The notes below the pieces were generated by a model. That model saw only the letters and a program-made list of their open reading frames with translations, did no database searches and was not told the DNA's origin. DNA of 64,000 nt, taken from assembly GCA_964509505.1 (NCBI GenBank), contig CAZDYP010000003.1, forward strand, positions 7,905-71,904, read 5' to 3'. This DNA comes from CAZDYP01 sp964509505. Its GTDB lineage: Bacteria > Chloroflexota > Anaerolineae > JACRMK01. Numbering within the stretch: the stretch's first letter is position 1; each line of letters opens with the position of its first letter. Positions 51,057 to 59,186 of this stretch are shown piece by piece. A program made the position numbers and the translations under genes.

Positions 51057-52889
51057 ATGTCGGAAGTTGAAAGTCTCGAAAGTCGTTATCAAGAGTTAAA
51101 AATTAAATTGAGCACGGGCGCGATAGAACCAGAAAAGTTCCGTGAAGAAGTCTCCAAACTTTGGTTCGAAGACGCGCAGGGTCATATTTGGATGATCGGC
51201 GCGCAGACGGGTCATTGGTACGTCTATGAAGATGATCTGTGGGTGATGGGCGACCCGCCACGTGTGCACCCCCTTGCTCAATGGGTCGCTTGTCCTCACT
51301 GTGGCAAAGAAACAGACCTCGAAGCTTCCTTCTGCGGTTACTGTGGCTTGCGCCTGAAAGAAGAAAGCCCGGAGGCAATGAATGAGCTTGTTGCGGACGA
51401 GCATGCACAGAAAACTACCGTCCCCGCGCCTTCTCCCAACGGCTCAGATGCTCACATTGCTGCGCCACATAGCCCATCCAGTCGCTTCGGGCGTCGTCTA
51501 GTGTTTGTGGCTCTTGGGTTGATTGTGATTGGGTTGTTGTTAGCATGCGCCTTTAGCGTTTTTGGCGCGTATGCGATTCGCGGAGGCGCGCTGCCTTTCT
51601 TCGGTCCCACACCCACTCCGACCATCATCGGGCGAGCGCGCACCGCAACACCCACAGCCACAGCGACGCCTAATCCTGCCACACCGACACGCGCCAACCT
51701 CACCCCAACACCCAGTCGCTCACTCACGCAAGTTCCTACGCCCATCATCGTCGTCATTGGCTCCAATACGACAACGCCTCCACGCACCGACACCACACCT
51801 TCGCCAGCAAACACCATGGGGCCCACGCCAACCTCACCACCCACACTCACCCCATCGCCTACCCTCATCGCCACCACGCCCACCTCGTCGCCTGCGCCCA
51901 CTGCAACCAACACCCCCACAGCGCCCTCGACCACACCCACGCCGGAACCAACGCCCGCGCCCACCAACACCCCTCGCCCCCCCACTAATACCCCTGTGCC
52001 ACGTCCGCCTACTAACACGCCTACGCCTCCCGTCACGCTCAATGGACGCATTGCTTTTGCGATTTTCAACACAGGCTACACAGAACGCAAAGCGTATGAT
52101 GTGTATATCGCCAACACAGATGGCTCAGAGCGACAACGGGTCGCGCCCAAAGACCGCCAACCACAATTCCATCCGGATGGCTCGCGTCTCGTCGTGCGTG
52201 GGATGGACCTGGAAAAAGAAAAATTGTTTGTGCGCGACCTTGGCGGCGGTGAGCGAGAAATTTCCAACACGCCCCTTGAAGCTGCCAACCCCTCGTGGTC
52301 ACCCGATGGTAATTACATCGTCTATGCTTCGAATGAAATGGATGACCGCCAATCGCGACTCTACGTTATTCCCATCAAGGGCGCGCCTGAACAACGGCAA
52401 CCGCTTCGCGCCAATGGCAAAGACATTATCGGGCGTTATCCAACGTGGTTGCCTAGCGGTCAAATCGTCTTTGCCGGACGTGATGGGGGGCAAACAGGCA
52501 TCATGCGCGTCAACCCCGATGGCACTGGGTTGCTTATGCTGAATTCGGTGTGCGGCGACACCCATCGCTGCATTGATACCGCCCCCGCCGGCTCAGGCAA
52601 CACCGTCGTGTTCATGTCCAATCGTGACGGCAACTTCGAGCTTTATAGTGTGCCGCTCGACGGCGGCGAAGCGCGCAACCTCACCAACCACTCTGCCGAC
52701 GATGGCTTGCCTGCCTTTTCGCCTGACGGCACATTCATCGCCTTCGTTAGCAATCGGGGGGGCCAATGGGCTATCTGGACGATGCGCCCAGATGGCCGTA
52801 ACCTCAAACAATTGTTCACGCTGGATGGCAGCTACGCGCAAGGCGATGACCTTGATTGGATTTATGAACGTATTTCGTGGGGACCCTGA
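51057..52889 (+). CDS. Zinc-ribbon, membrane-anchored TolB-like beta-propeller protein
   Basis: 610 residues. The N-terminal module (about 1-65, YQELKIKLSTGAIEPEKFRE, then GAQTGHWYVYEDDLWV) is followed by a double zinc ribbon CPHCGKETD..CGYCGL, one membrane helix (about 142-170), a long Thr/Pro linker (about 185-325) and a C-terminal propeller of PD40 blades (FHPDGSRLVVRG, WSPDGNYIVYAS, FSPDGTFIAFVS). The propeller should be outside, carried on a stalk through the cell wall, perhaps binding a ligand or envelope protein. It shares its plan with the gene at 26527. ATG 51057. Confidence 0.82.
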   Translation: MSEVESLESRYQELKIKLSTGAIEPEKFREEVSKLWFEDAQGHIWMIGAQTGHWYVYEDDLWVMGDPPRVHPLAQWVACPHCGKETDLEASFCGYCGLRLKEESPEAMNELVADEHAQKTTVPAPSPNGSDAHIAAPHSPSSRFGRRLVFVALGLIVIGLLLACAFSVFGAYAIRGGALPFFGPTPTPTIIGRARTATPTATATPNPATPTRANLTPTPSRSLTQVPTPIIVVIGSNTTTPPRTDTTPSPANTMGPTPTSPPTLTPSPTLIATTPTSSPAPTATNTPTAPSTTPTPEPTPAPTNTPRPPTNTPVPRPPTNTPTPPVTLNGRIAFAIFNTGYTERKAYDVYIANTDGSERQRVAPKDRQPQFHPDGSRLVVRGMDLEKEKLFVRDLGGGEREISNTPLEAANPSWSPDGNYIVYASNEMDDRQSRLYVIPIKGAPEQRQPLRANGKDIIGRYPTWLPSGQIVFAGRDGGQTGIMRVNPDGTGLLMLNSVCGDTHRCIDTAPAGSGNTVVFMSNRDGNFELYSVPLDGGEARNLTNHSADDGLPAFSPDGTFIAFVSNRGGQWAIWTMRPDGRNLKQLFTLDGSYAQGDDLDWIYERISWGP

Positions 52890-52980
52890 CAAAGGAGGAA
52901 AGATGATGGATGAAGGATGAACCGTCACACCGAAACGCTGCAACTTTGAGACTTCGACTTTCAGCCTTCGCTTATCTCCG

Positions 52981-54081
52981 ATGAACTACCCACATCGTTC
53001 TGTGCCAACCGCTCGCCCTCGCTCCGCAAAATCGTCTTTCTCTGCATTGGGTTGTTTTCTCGTCACCTTGCTGCTCGGCGGCAGCAGCTTACTCTGTGGC
53101 ATTGGCTTGTTCGTCAACGCGGACATCGCCAACACCATCGTCGCTTTCTTCGCTACCTCCACGCCCACACTCACGCCCACCCCCACATCCACTCCTACGC
53201 CTACTCGAACACCCACCCCAACCTTCACTCCCACGCCCACTCCTACCCCATCACCGACACCTACACAGGGCCCATCACCCACGCCCACCCGCACGCCCAC
53301 CATAACTCCTACGCCTCTACCCGAAGAACATCTATGGCTAGCGCGTCCCCTCAGCCCACAACATCAAGATTACATCAATCCTACCTATCCCTACGGATCG
53401 TTTGGCGATGGCACATTCTATCTGCATCGCGGCGTGGACTTCGACAACAATCCGGTCGGCACACCGCTCTACGCCGTTGCCAATGGCACAATTATCGTCG
53501 CCGGCAAGGACGACAAAGACGTCTATGGCTTCGAGCCCAAATTTTATGGGCAGCTGATCGTCATCGAGTTGGAGCGTCGCTGGCAAGGGCGTCCCCTGTA
53601 CGCGCTCTATGGTCACGTCTCAAAAATTGACGTGAAGGTTGGCGACAAAGTGCGCGAGGGACAACGCATCGGCGCAGTGGGCGAGGAAGGCACTGCCGCA
53701 GTGGGTCCGCATTTGCATTTGGAGGTGCGGCTTGACGTAAACGATTATGACCACACGCGCAATCCAGCCTTGTGGTTGAAACCACCCGCAGGCACAGGCA
53801 CCGTAGTGGGACGTTTGCTTAACGCGCGCAACGAACCGATTTCGCGCGCCATCGTCATCTTCCGTCGCGCCAGCAAGCCCGACGCGCCTTATCGGGAGAC
53901 GACCACCTACCCCGCCAATCGCCCCATCAACCCCGACGATGACTGGCAAGAAAATTTTGTGATGGCTGAACTTGAAGCGGGTCCGATGCTCGTCTCGGCG
54001 TATGGAGGCGGGCGCTTCTACAGCGCAGAAGTCACCGTCGTCGCGGGCAAGACGACGTTTCTCATCCTCAAACCGAATTGA
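52981..54081 (+). CDS. M23 family metallopeptidase (LytM-like), membrane-anchored
   Basis: 366 residues. A signal anchor (SALGCFLVTLLLGGSSLLCG) and a Thr/Pro linker (TPTLTPTPTSTPTPT...) lead to the LytM domain, with HRGVDFDNNPVGTPLYA (first His and Asp) and GPHLHLEVRL (HxH), the complete zinc site. A C-terminal beta domain of about 90 residues (TGTVVGRLLNARNEPISRA) resembles a carboxypeptidase-regulatory or Ig-like module. It probably cuts peptidoglycan cross-links or serves as an envelope scaffold. Likely co-transcribed with the propeller gene 91 bases upstream. Confidence 0.85.
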   Translation: MNYPHRSVPTARPRSAKSSFSALGCFLVTLLLGGSSLLCGIGLFVNADIANTIVAFFATSTPTLTPTPTSTPTPTRTPTPTFTPTPTPTPSPTPTQGPSPTPTRTPTITPTPLPEEHLWLARPLSPQHQDYINPTYPYGSFGDGTFYLHRGVDFDNNPVGTPLYAVANGTIIVAGKDDKDVYGFEPKFYGQLIVIELERRWQGRPLYALYGHVSKIDVKVGDKVREGQRIGAVGEEGTAAVGPHLHLEVRLDVNDYDHTRNPALWLKPPAGTGTVVGRLLNARNEPISRAIVIFRRASKPDAPYRETTTYPANRPINPDDDWQENFVMAELEAGPMLVSAYGGGRFYSAEVTVVAGKTTFLILKPN

Positions 54082-54084
54082 AGT

Positions 54085-54160
54085 CGGAGGTTGGAAGTTG
54101 GAAATTGGATTGCCGCGCCTCCAACTTCCAATCTCCAACTTCCAATCTCCAATCAAAACC
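54085..54160. repeat. Inverted word-repeat (GGTTGGAAGTTGGAA / TTCCAACTTCCAATC)
   Basis: GGAGGTTGGAAGTTGG and words after it are answered by CCTCCAACTTCCAATCTCC and two more near copies. It separates two convergent genes and can form a long hairpin. Confidence 0.72.
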
Positions 54161-54989
54161 ACCTGTCACGCAACCGCTTCAATGTCCCATCCCGCTCCAT
54201 GTCACGCAGCTGTTGGTTGATGGTCGCCAGCAAAGTCGGCGCATGGTATGGTACCGCGATGATGTAATTCGGTTCATCATTCAACGGTTCGCCGACTAAC
54301 TTTAGTTGCGGCTGTGCGCGTCGCAACAACCGCGCCGACACCGCATCGGTCAACAACGCGCGCACCTCACGCCCATCCAACGCCCCACGCGCCTCCTCAA
54401 GGCTGGTGTAGCTGTGCAGGCGATAGCCGTAGCGTCGCGCGAGCTGTTTCGCCAGCGTCTCCCCACTCGAGCCCCATTCGACACCCAATGTCTCTCCGCG
54501 CAAATCAGCGATGCTTTTGAGCATTCCATCGTCTGCTCGCGCCAACAACTGCTCGCCCCCGTGAAAATAAATATCCGAATACGCCACGCTCATCGAGCGC
54601 AAGCGCTCATAAGGCAAAGCGGAGACGATTATGTCTACGTGTTGCGCCGCCAACGCTTCATACAACGTATCAAACCCCAGCGTCACAAACTCGACGCGCA
54701 AATTCATACGTCGCGCCAGTTCCTCGGCTAGTTCGACATCGAAGCCTATCAGTTGATGTTGTTCAGTCAATGACTCAAACGGTGGAAAGCTGGCATCCAT
54801 ACCGACGCGCAGCACGCCGCGCGCCTGCACTCGCTCGTAATGCTCGTCGCGCATGCCCACCAGTGGTTGGGTCAACCAATACCATGACGCGACGACGGCG
54901 ACGCTGAACAAGGCGATGGCTACGACGAGGCGCGCGAAACAGGAAGCGTGACAGCGGAGTGGCGCTTTAGCAAACGCGAAGCGTTGCAT
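54153..54989 (-). CDS. Extracellular solute-binding protein (amino acid PBP2 type)
   Basis: 278 residues. The N-terminal hydrophobic helix (VVAIALFSVAVVASWYW) anchors or exports it. The mature domain is a type 2 periplasmic binding fold: GVLRVGMDASFPPFES, IGFDVELAEELARRM, VEFVTLGFDTLYEAL, DIIVSALPYERLR and LGVEWGSSGETLAK. It resembles polar amino acid ABC transporter receptors, but no permease or ATPase gene is adjacent, so it may be an orphan receptor. Confidence 0.83.
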   Translation of the reverse strand: MQRFAFAKAPLRCHASCFARLVVAIALFSVAVVASWYWLTQPLVGMRDEHYERVQARGVLRVGMDASFPPFESLTEQHQLIGFDVELAEELARRMNLRVEFVTLGFDTLYEALAAQHVDIIVSALPYERLRSMSVAYSDIYFHGGEQLLARADDGMLKSIADLRGETLGVEWGSSGETLAKQLARRYGYRLHSYTSLEEARGALDGREVRALLTDAVSARLLRRAQPQLKLVGEPLNDEPNYIIAVPYHAPTLLATINQQLRDMERDGTLKRLRDRWF

Positions 54990-55012
54990 AACATTCAGCT
55001 CTTCCCCCTCTC

Positions 55013-56284
55013 TTATGAGGAGAGGGGGTGGGAGTGAGGTTCGGAACTCAGAATTAACAATGTGACTTCGGGACGACAGTTGAAGCGCACGCGCGGTGCG
55101 CCCTTCCCTTCAAGCCCAATGCCACGACTGACAAACAACAGCATATCATTCAATTGATATAGCCCCATCTCCAGTGCCTTGAGATAGAACGATGCTGTAA
55201 CTAACGCGCCGAACCATGGCAGGCGCACTTGCCCGCCATGGGTATGTCCCGCGAGCTGCAAGTCAATCAGTCCGGTCGCCGCCGCTTGGGGCGCGAGGTC
55301 GGGAGAGTGGTGTAACAGCATTGTGAATGACGGAGGATCATTTGCGGTTTCCCGTCTCCCATCCCCCACCAACACCCGCCGCAACACCTCGCCATCGTAT
55401 GTCGGTTCGTGCGTGCAGCTCATGCCGACAATGCGGAGGATGTTGCCACACAACATTAGCTCGCGCGCTTCATCGCACAGCCACACGATGGGCAGGCCCT
55501 CCATAATTTTCGCCACTGCCGCTGGCGCATCTACGGGCGGGCTGCCCGTCACCGCATACACGGGCGCAACCGCGCACAGTTGCTTCCACAGCTCATGCGC
55601 CTGGTGTTGCGCGATGGGGTCATGCACGTTCGACAGGTTGAGAAAGTCACCTGTGAACAGCAAGGCATCGGGTTTCAGTTCACGCACTGTCTGTAGCAAT
55701 TGAGCTTCACGGCGCCCTTGTCGTTCCAAATGCACATCGGCAATGTGCAACAAGCGCATGGGTGAACCTTGCTTAAACGAGGGTATGGTCAATTCGATGC
55801 GTGACAAACGAAACACAGATGGCTCGATGTGATAACCATAAACGACGAGCGCGCTGCCAATCGCTTGCAACACAACATTCAGGAGGTTAATGTCTGTAAC
55901 GACGAACAGCGTGAGCGCATTGCAAATCAACGCGACAAAGATGCGCAACACAACCAACGCCAACCATTGCGGCTGCACAGGCCCAAACGAGATGCGCCGA
56001 CGCGACAGCGCCATCAGCAACACCCAATCGCCAAACTGTGCGATAGCGAGCAGTACGACATTGCTCACTCCAAGCCACTGCGCCAACCACACATCCAACC
56101 CGGCGACGCACACAAACCAGACGAGATGGGGAATACGTTCAGGCAAATCAAGCGTGACCAACAATACATGCAAAAAACTTTTCTCAAGTTCAGCATTGTG
56201 CAACGGAGGCGTGCGGGGAATCAAAGGGAGATTGTGCCTCGCACGCAAAGGCATATCACTCTGTTTCAAAGTGTAACGCTTCAA
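55013..56284 (-). CDS. Metallophosphoesterase with N-terminal membrane region
   Basis: 423 residues. About four hydrophobic helices in residues 35-145 precede a calcineurin-like domain with LLHIADVHLERQG (D.H), LLFTGDFLNLSN (GD), LLHHSPD and LAGHTHGGQVRLP (GHxH). The expected GNHD/E motif reads VTGSPPVDAP, so the Asn and His ligands are absent; I think this is a recurrent variant, but activity is uncertain. The last residues (EPHSHPLSS) are encoded by repeat-type DNA with a CCCCCTCTC/GAGAGGGGG hairpin at 55003-55027. Confidence 0.8.
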   Translation of the reverse strand: MKRYTLKQSDMPLRARHNLPLIPRTPPLHNAELEKSFLHVLLVTLDLPERIPHLVWFVCVAGLDVWLAQWLGVSNVVLLAIAQFGDWVLLMALSRRRISFGPVQPQWLALVVLRIFVALICNALTLFVVTDINLLNVVLQAIGSALVVYGYHIEPSVFRLSRIELTIPSFKQGSPMRLLHIADVHLERQGRREAQLLQTVRELKPDALLFTGDFLNLSNVHDPIAQHQAHELWKQLCAVAPVYAVTGSPPVDAPAAVAKIMEGLPIVWLCDEARELMLCGNILRIVGMSCTHEPTYDGEVLRRVLVGDGRRETANDPPSFTMLLHHSPDLAPQAAATGLIDLQLAGHTHGGQVRLPWFGALVTASFYLKALEMGLYQLNDMLLFVSRGIGLEGKGAPRVRFNCRPEVTLLILSSEPHSHPLSS

Positions 56285-56342
56285 CGTCGTTTCCGCTCCT
56301 TCAACACATCGTTATTACATGCCTCTTGCCGCTTGCTACTTG

Positions 56343-57140
56343 CTACAACCCCTCAATCTTCACTTCACTTAACTCAAACCACTGCCGCTCAGGCACATCA
56401 AGATTGCCGAAGCGAATGTCGCCATCCCGCACACTCAACATGCTGTTGTCGAGCCACGCGACAAAGCCCAGCGCTCCACGCGGCGACGAGTGGCTCGTGA
56501 AAATTTTTTGTTCGTCCACGAAGAAGTCCACCTGGTCGCGCAGCCAATCGAGCCGATAGGTGTGCCATTCAGTAAGCGAAGCACTGATAAGGACTTCACC
56601 ACCGCCGACTTGCGTTTGCGCGGCGCGATAAAACAACGGACGCAGTGGCTTAAGGACATACCATGCCAGACCACCGAGCAACACGATGAACTTCGGCACG
56701 CGCGGCGCGTTCAATACTTGTGCGCGCCAACCGTTGCCCGCACCATTGTTTGACATGGACATAAACGATGGCGGCGAGGCGTGAAAGAACCATACGGCTT
56801 GCGGCGAATCGGCAGCAGCGTTACCCGCGCCAAACGGCGCATTCCAAAAGCCAAAGCCTGCCGTACCAAGCAGCTGGTCTTGCCCATGTGACGCACGCGC
56901 CCGTACCATCAACCGCAACGGCGGACGCCAGGGCCAGCGCCCACGCTCGTACAAACGATGGTCGTTGAGCTCGACATCGGACAACGCTTGTGCTAGAGAC
57001 GTTGCCGGCAACGTCTCTACCTTGACAGGTCCTAACACGAAGCGCAGCGCGCCGAACTGTTCGACAATCCACGCGCGCCCAACGGCAAAACGATTCCAAT
57101 AGGGCAACGCGCCATCGGCAAATGTGTCGTGAATGTTCAT
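56343..57140 (-). CDS. Hypothetical protein with concanavalin A-like (GH16-like) fold
   Basis: 265 residues, probably a beta-sandwich: VRARASHGQDQLLGTAGFGF early and WHTYRLDWLRDQVDFFVDEQ late, the latter typical of GH16/lectin domains, where the peptide bends over the ligand. No clear GH16 catalytic ExDxE motif is present. No signal peptide. A perfect 26-base palindrome (56994-57019) is read in frame and encodes VETLPATSL. Its start overlaps the macro-domain stop by four bases, so the two are coupled. Confidence 0.62.
   Translation of the reverse strand: MNIHDTFADGALPYWNRFAVGRAWIVEQFGALRFVLGPVKVETLPATSLAQALSDVELNDHRLYERGRWPWRPPLRLMVRARASHGQDQLLGTAGFGFWNAPFGAGNAAADSPQAVWFFHASPPSFMSMSNNGAGNGWRAQVLNAPRVPKFIVLLGGLAWYVLKPLRPLFYRAAQTQVGGGEVLISASLTEWHTYRLDWLRDQVDFFVDEQKIFTSHSSPRGALGFVAWLDNSMLSVRDGDIRFGNLDVPERQWFELSEVKIEGL
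56994..57019. repeat. In-frame perfect palindrome TAGAGACGTTGCC / GGCAACGTCTCTA
   Basis: Thirteen-base arms with no loop, inside the GH16-like gene. Confidence 0.93.
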
Positions 57141-57661
57141 ACCAACTCTTTGATGGTGTCCATGTACGTTTGATAGGTTTTATGATCGAAGCACACGAAC
57201 ATCACTTGTTCGATGGTGTTGTCCTGCTCCAAAAATTTTTTCACTTCATTCACGGCGATGCGGGTTGCGCGCTCCAAAGGGAAACTATACACGCCCGTGC
57301 TGATGGCGGGGAACGCGATGGTGCGAATGCCGTGTTGCGCGGCGAGCTGCAAGCTGTTGCGATAGCAATTCGCCAAGAGCTCGTCGTCTTTCGTGTGGTC
57401 GCGCGCGACAAACGACCAGATAGGACCGACGGTGTGAATGACGTGCTTGGCGGGCAGCCGATAGCCCTTCGTGATTTTCGCTTCGCCCGTTTCGCACCCA
57501 TGCAACGTGCGACACTCGGCGAGCAAGTCAGGACCCGCAGCGCGGTGAATCGCGCCATCCACACCGCCGCCGCCGAGCAACGAATTGTTCGCTGCGTTCA
57601 CAATCGCATCAACCGATTGTTGGGTGATGTCGCCTTCGACGACAGAGATTCGATTTAACAT
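57137..57661 (-). CDS. Macro-domain O-acetyl-ADP-ribose deacetylase
   Basis: 174 residues, the full length of YmdB-type macro domains. The ADP-ribose loops are visible: GDITQQSVDAIVNAANNSLL, GGGGVDGAIHRAAG, HTVGPIW and FPAISTGVYSFPLERA. It hydrolyses O-acetyl-ADP-ribose or removes ADP-ribose from proteins or nucleic acids. ATG 57661 with an upstream AGGAGCG. The first gene of the coupled pair with 56343. Confidence 0.93.
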   Translation of the reverse strand: MLNRISVVEGDITQQSVDAIVNAANNSLLGGGGVDGAIHRAAGPDLLAECRTLHGCETGEAKITKGYRLPAKHVIHTVGPIWSFVARDHTKDDELLANCYRNSLQLAAQHGIRTIAFPAISTGVYSFPLERATRIAVNEVKKFLEQDNTIEQVMFVCFDHKTYQTYMDTIKELV

Positions 57662-57699
57662 CAGACGCTCCTCTCTTTGCGCTTTGTTATAGCGCGCAT

Positions 57700-57705
57700 T
57701 ATAAT
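57700..57705 (+). promoter_or_regulatory. Candidate -10 box (TATAAT) of the Uma2 gene
   Basis: Perfect TATAAT 28 bases before the Uma2 start; the -35 region is weak (TTTGCG). Confidence 0.45.
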
Positions 57706-57732
57706 CCGCTCACCTAGCTTGAGGTGAAGCCT

Positions 57733-58509
57733 ATGAGCCAAGTCGTTGAAGTCGTGGAACGTTACATCATTCCAGAGCTGCCTCCCATCAACTTACCCAC
57801 CGAGGATGGTATCCCCTTGGAAAGCAACTGGCATCGCGCGCAGATCAATTTGTTGGTAGATAGCACCCATCAACATCTACAGGGTCGCACCAACTACTTC
57901 ACGGGCGGCAACATGTTCGTCTATTTCAGCATGAGGCAAGTCCGCAACAAAGATTACAAGGGCCCCGATTACTTCTTCGTCAACCATGTGGATGGCACAC
58001 GCGACCGCGATGCTTGGATCGCGTGGGAAGAAGATGGACGCCTGCCCGATGTGATCGTCGAGCTGCTCTCGCCTAGCACAGCCGAAGATGATCTGGGCAG
58101 AAAGAAGGACTTATACGAGCAGAAGCTCAAGACGCCCGAATACTTTTGTTATGACCCTGACACGCGCCAGTTGCAGGGTTGGCGCTTGGCGCCTTGGGGC
58201 TACGTGTCCTTGAAGCCGAATGAACATGATCATCTGCCGAGCGAGCAGTTACAAGTGTGGTTGGGCTTGTGGCAAGGCACATACTTGGGTATAACTGCCA
58301 CATGGATTCGCTTCTACACAGCCGATGGCGAACTCGTGCCGACCCTCGAAGAAGCGTCACAGCAACGCGTCGAAGCCGAACGCCAACGCGCCGAAGCCGA
58401 ACGCCAACGCGCCGAAGCCGAACGCCAACGCGCCGAAGCCGCCGAAGCCGAAGTCACACGCTTGCGCGCAGAGCTGGCGCGACTCGCTGCGGCGAAACCC
58501 GATGCATAA
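57733..58509 (+). CDS. Uma2 family (DUF820) putative endonuclease with coiled-coil tail
   Basis: 258 residues from ATG 57733 (MSQVVEVVERY, the family start and the start of the remnant at 60913). The PD-(D/E)XK core is YKGPDYFFV, then DVIVELLSPSTAEDD, with DLYEQKLKTPEYFCYDP. Uma2 proteins are abundant in Cyanobacteria and Chloroflexota, with unproven function. Residues about 208-240 hold tandem copies of a heptad (ERQRAEA), encoded by 21-base repeats (58370-58445), forming a charged coiled coil that may lengthen or shorten by slippage. Confidence 0.82.
   Translation: MSQVVEVVERYIIPELPPINLPTEDGIPLESNWHRAQINLLVDSTHQHLQGRTNYFTGGNMFVYFSMRQVRNKDYKGPDYFFVNHVDGTRDRDAWIAWEEDGRLPDVIVELLSPSTAEDDLGRKKDLYEQKLKTPEYFCYDPDTRQLQGWRLAPWGYVSLKPNEHDHLPSEQLQVWLGLWQGTYLGITATWIRFYTADGELVPTLEEASQQRVEAERQRAEAERQRAEAERQRAEAAEAEVTRLRAELARLAAAKPDA
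58370..58445 (+). repeat. 21-base tandem repeat coding a coiled coil
   Basis: About three and a half copies of AACGCCAACGCGCCGAAGCC plus one base, in frame. Confidence 0.85.
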
Positions 58510-58588
58510 GCCGTTTCAAAAATCTTAGTATGCCCCACCTCCCGCAAGCGCCGCTCTGCTTGATTGCGGGAGGTTTCAATTTCATTCC

Positions 58589-59026
58589 CTACACTGCTTG
58601 CTCCTGACAATAGCGATACAGCGCATCAAACGCCGGCAGTGCCAGCGCGAGCGTCTCCGCATCGGGCCGATTCAACAAGAAGAAGCCATGTACAATGGCG
58701 CGCACGCCTTCCGCTTCGGGCAATGTGCCGCGCAGCGCGTGAATGTCGGCGGCGCGCATGATGTCCGCAAGCTTGCGTAACGCAGGGTCTCGCAAGTTGT
58801 ATGTGTCGAGCAAAACGTCCATCGTGATGCGCTCGCCTTGCCGCGCAAATTCGGCGTGCGGCACGACGAAGGGAATCGCGCCTTCACGTTGCGCGCGTTC
58901 CAATGCGCCCTCGTTGGGCGCAAAAATAAATTCGGCGTCGGGATCAATGAAGTTTTTGATGAGCCACGCGCATGCGATCCGGTCCATGCGAATGCGCTCA
59001 CGGGTTAGCCATTTCAAGATCGTCAC
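58589..59026 (-). CDS. ChrB C-terminal domain protein (chromate resistance-like)
   Basis: 145 residues matching the C-terminal domain of ChrB: WLTRERIRMDRIACAWLIKN, FIDPDAEFIFAP, VPHAEFARQGERITMD and a final helical part. In chromate-resistance operons ChrB regulates or supports the ChrA pump, but no chrA lies here, and stand-alone copies have no proven role. The start codon is about 5 bases from a MITE-like element. Confidence 0.78.
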   Translation of the reverse strand: MTILKWLTRERIRMDRIACAWLIKNFIDPDAEFIFAPNEGALERAQREGAIPFVVPHAEFARQGERITMDVLLDTYNLRDPALRKLADIMRAADIHALRGTLPEAEGVRAIVHGFFLLNRPDAETLALALPAFDALYRYCQEQAV

Positions 59027-59030
59027 CCTT

Positions 59031-59186
59031 CAGAGAGTGTTTTAAAAGTGGCAGGGCTGGGCGCTTAGAAATCGCTGCACCCCATAGCCCCAGCAGCCTA
59101 CGCTGCTGTTTCGTAGTCCGCGTCGGCGGACTTTGCTCTGGGTAGCCGCGAATGTCATTCGCAAGGGCTTTTAAAACACTCTCTCA
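59031..59186. mobile_element. MITE-like element with perfect 17-base inverted ends
   Basis: AGAGAGTGTTTTAAAAG (59032-59048) and CTTTTAAAACACTCTCT (59168-59184) are exact inverted repeats. The interior folds (GCAGCCTACGCTGC, GTCCGCGTCGGCGGAC) and codes for nothing. The right end overlaps the stop codon of the TPR gene. Confidence 0.72.

Noticed and set aside
55003..55027. CCCCCTCTC...GAGAGGGGG hairpin as a terminator
   Set aside because: It lies at the coding end of the phosphoesterase, has no T-run and belongs to a spacer repeat type.
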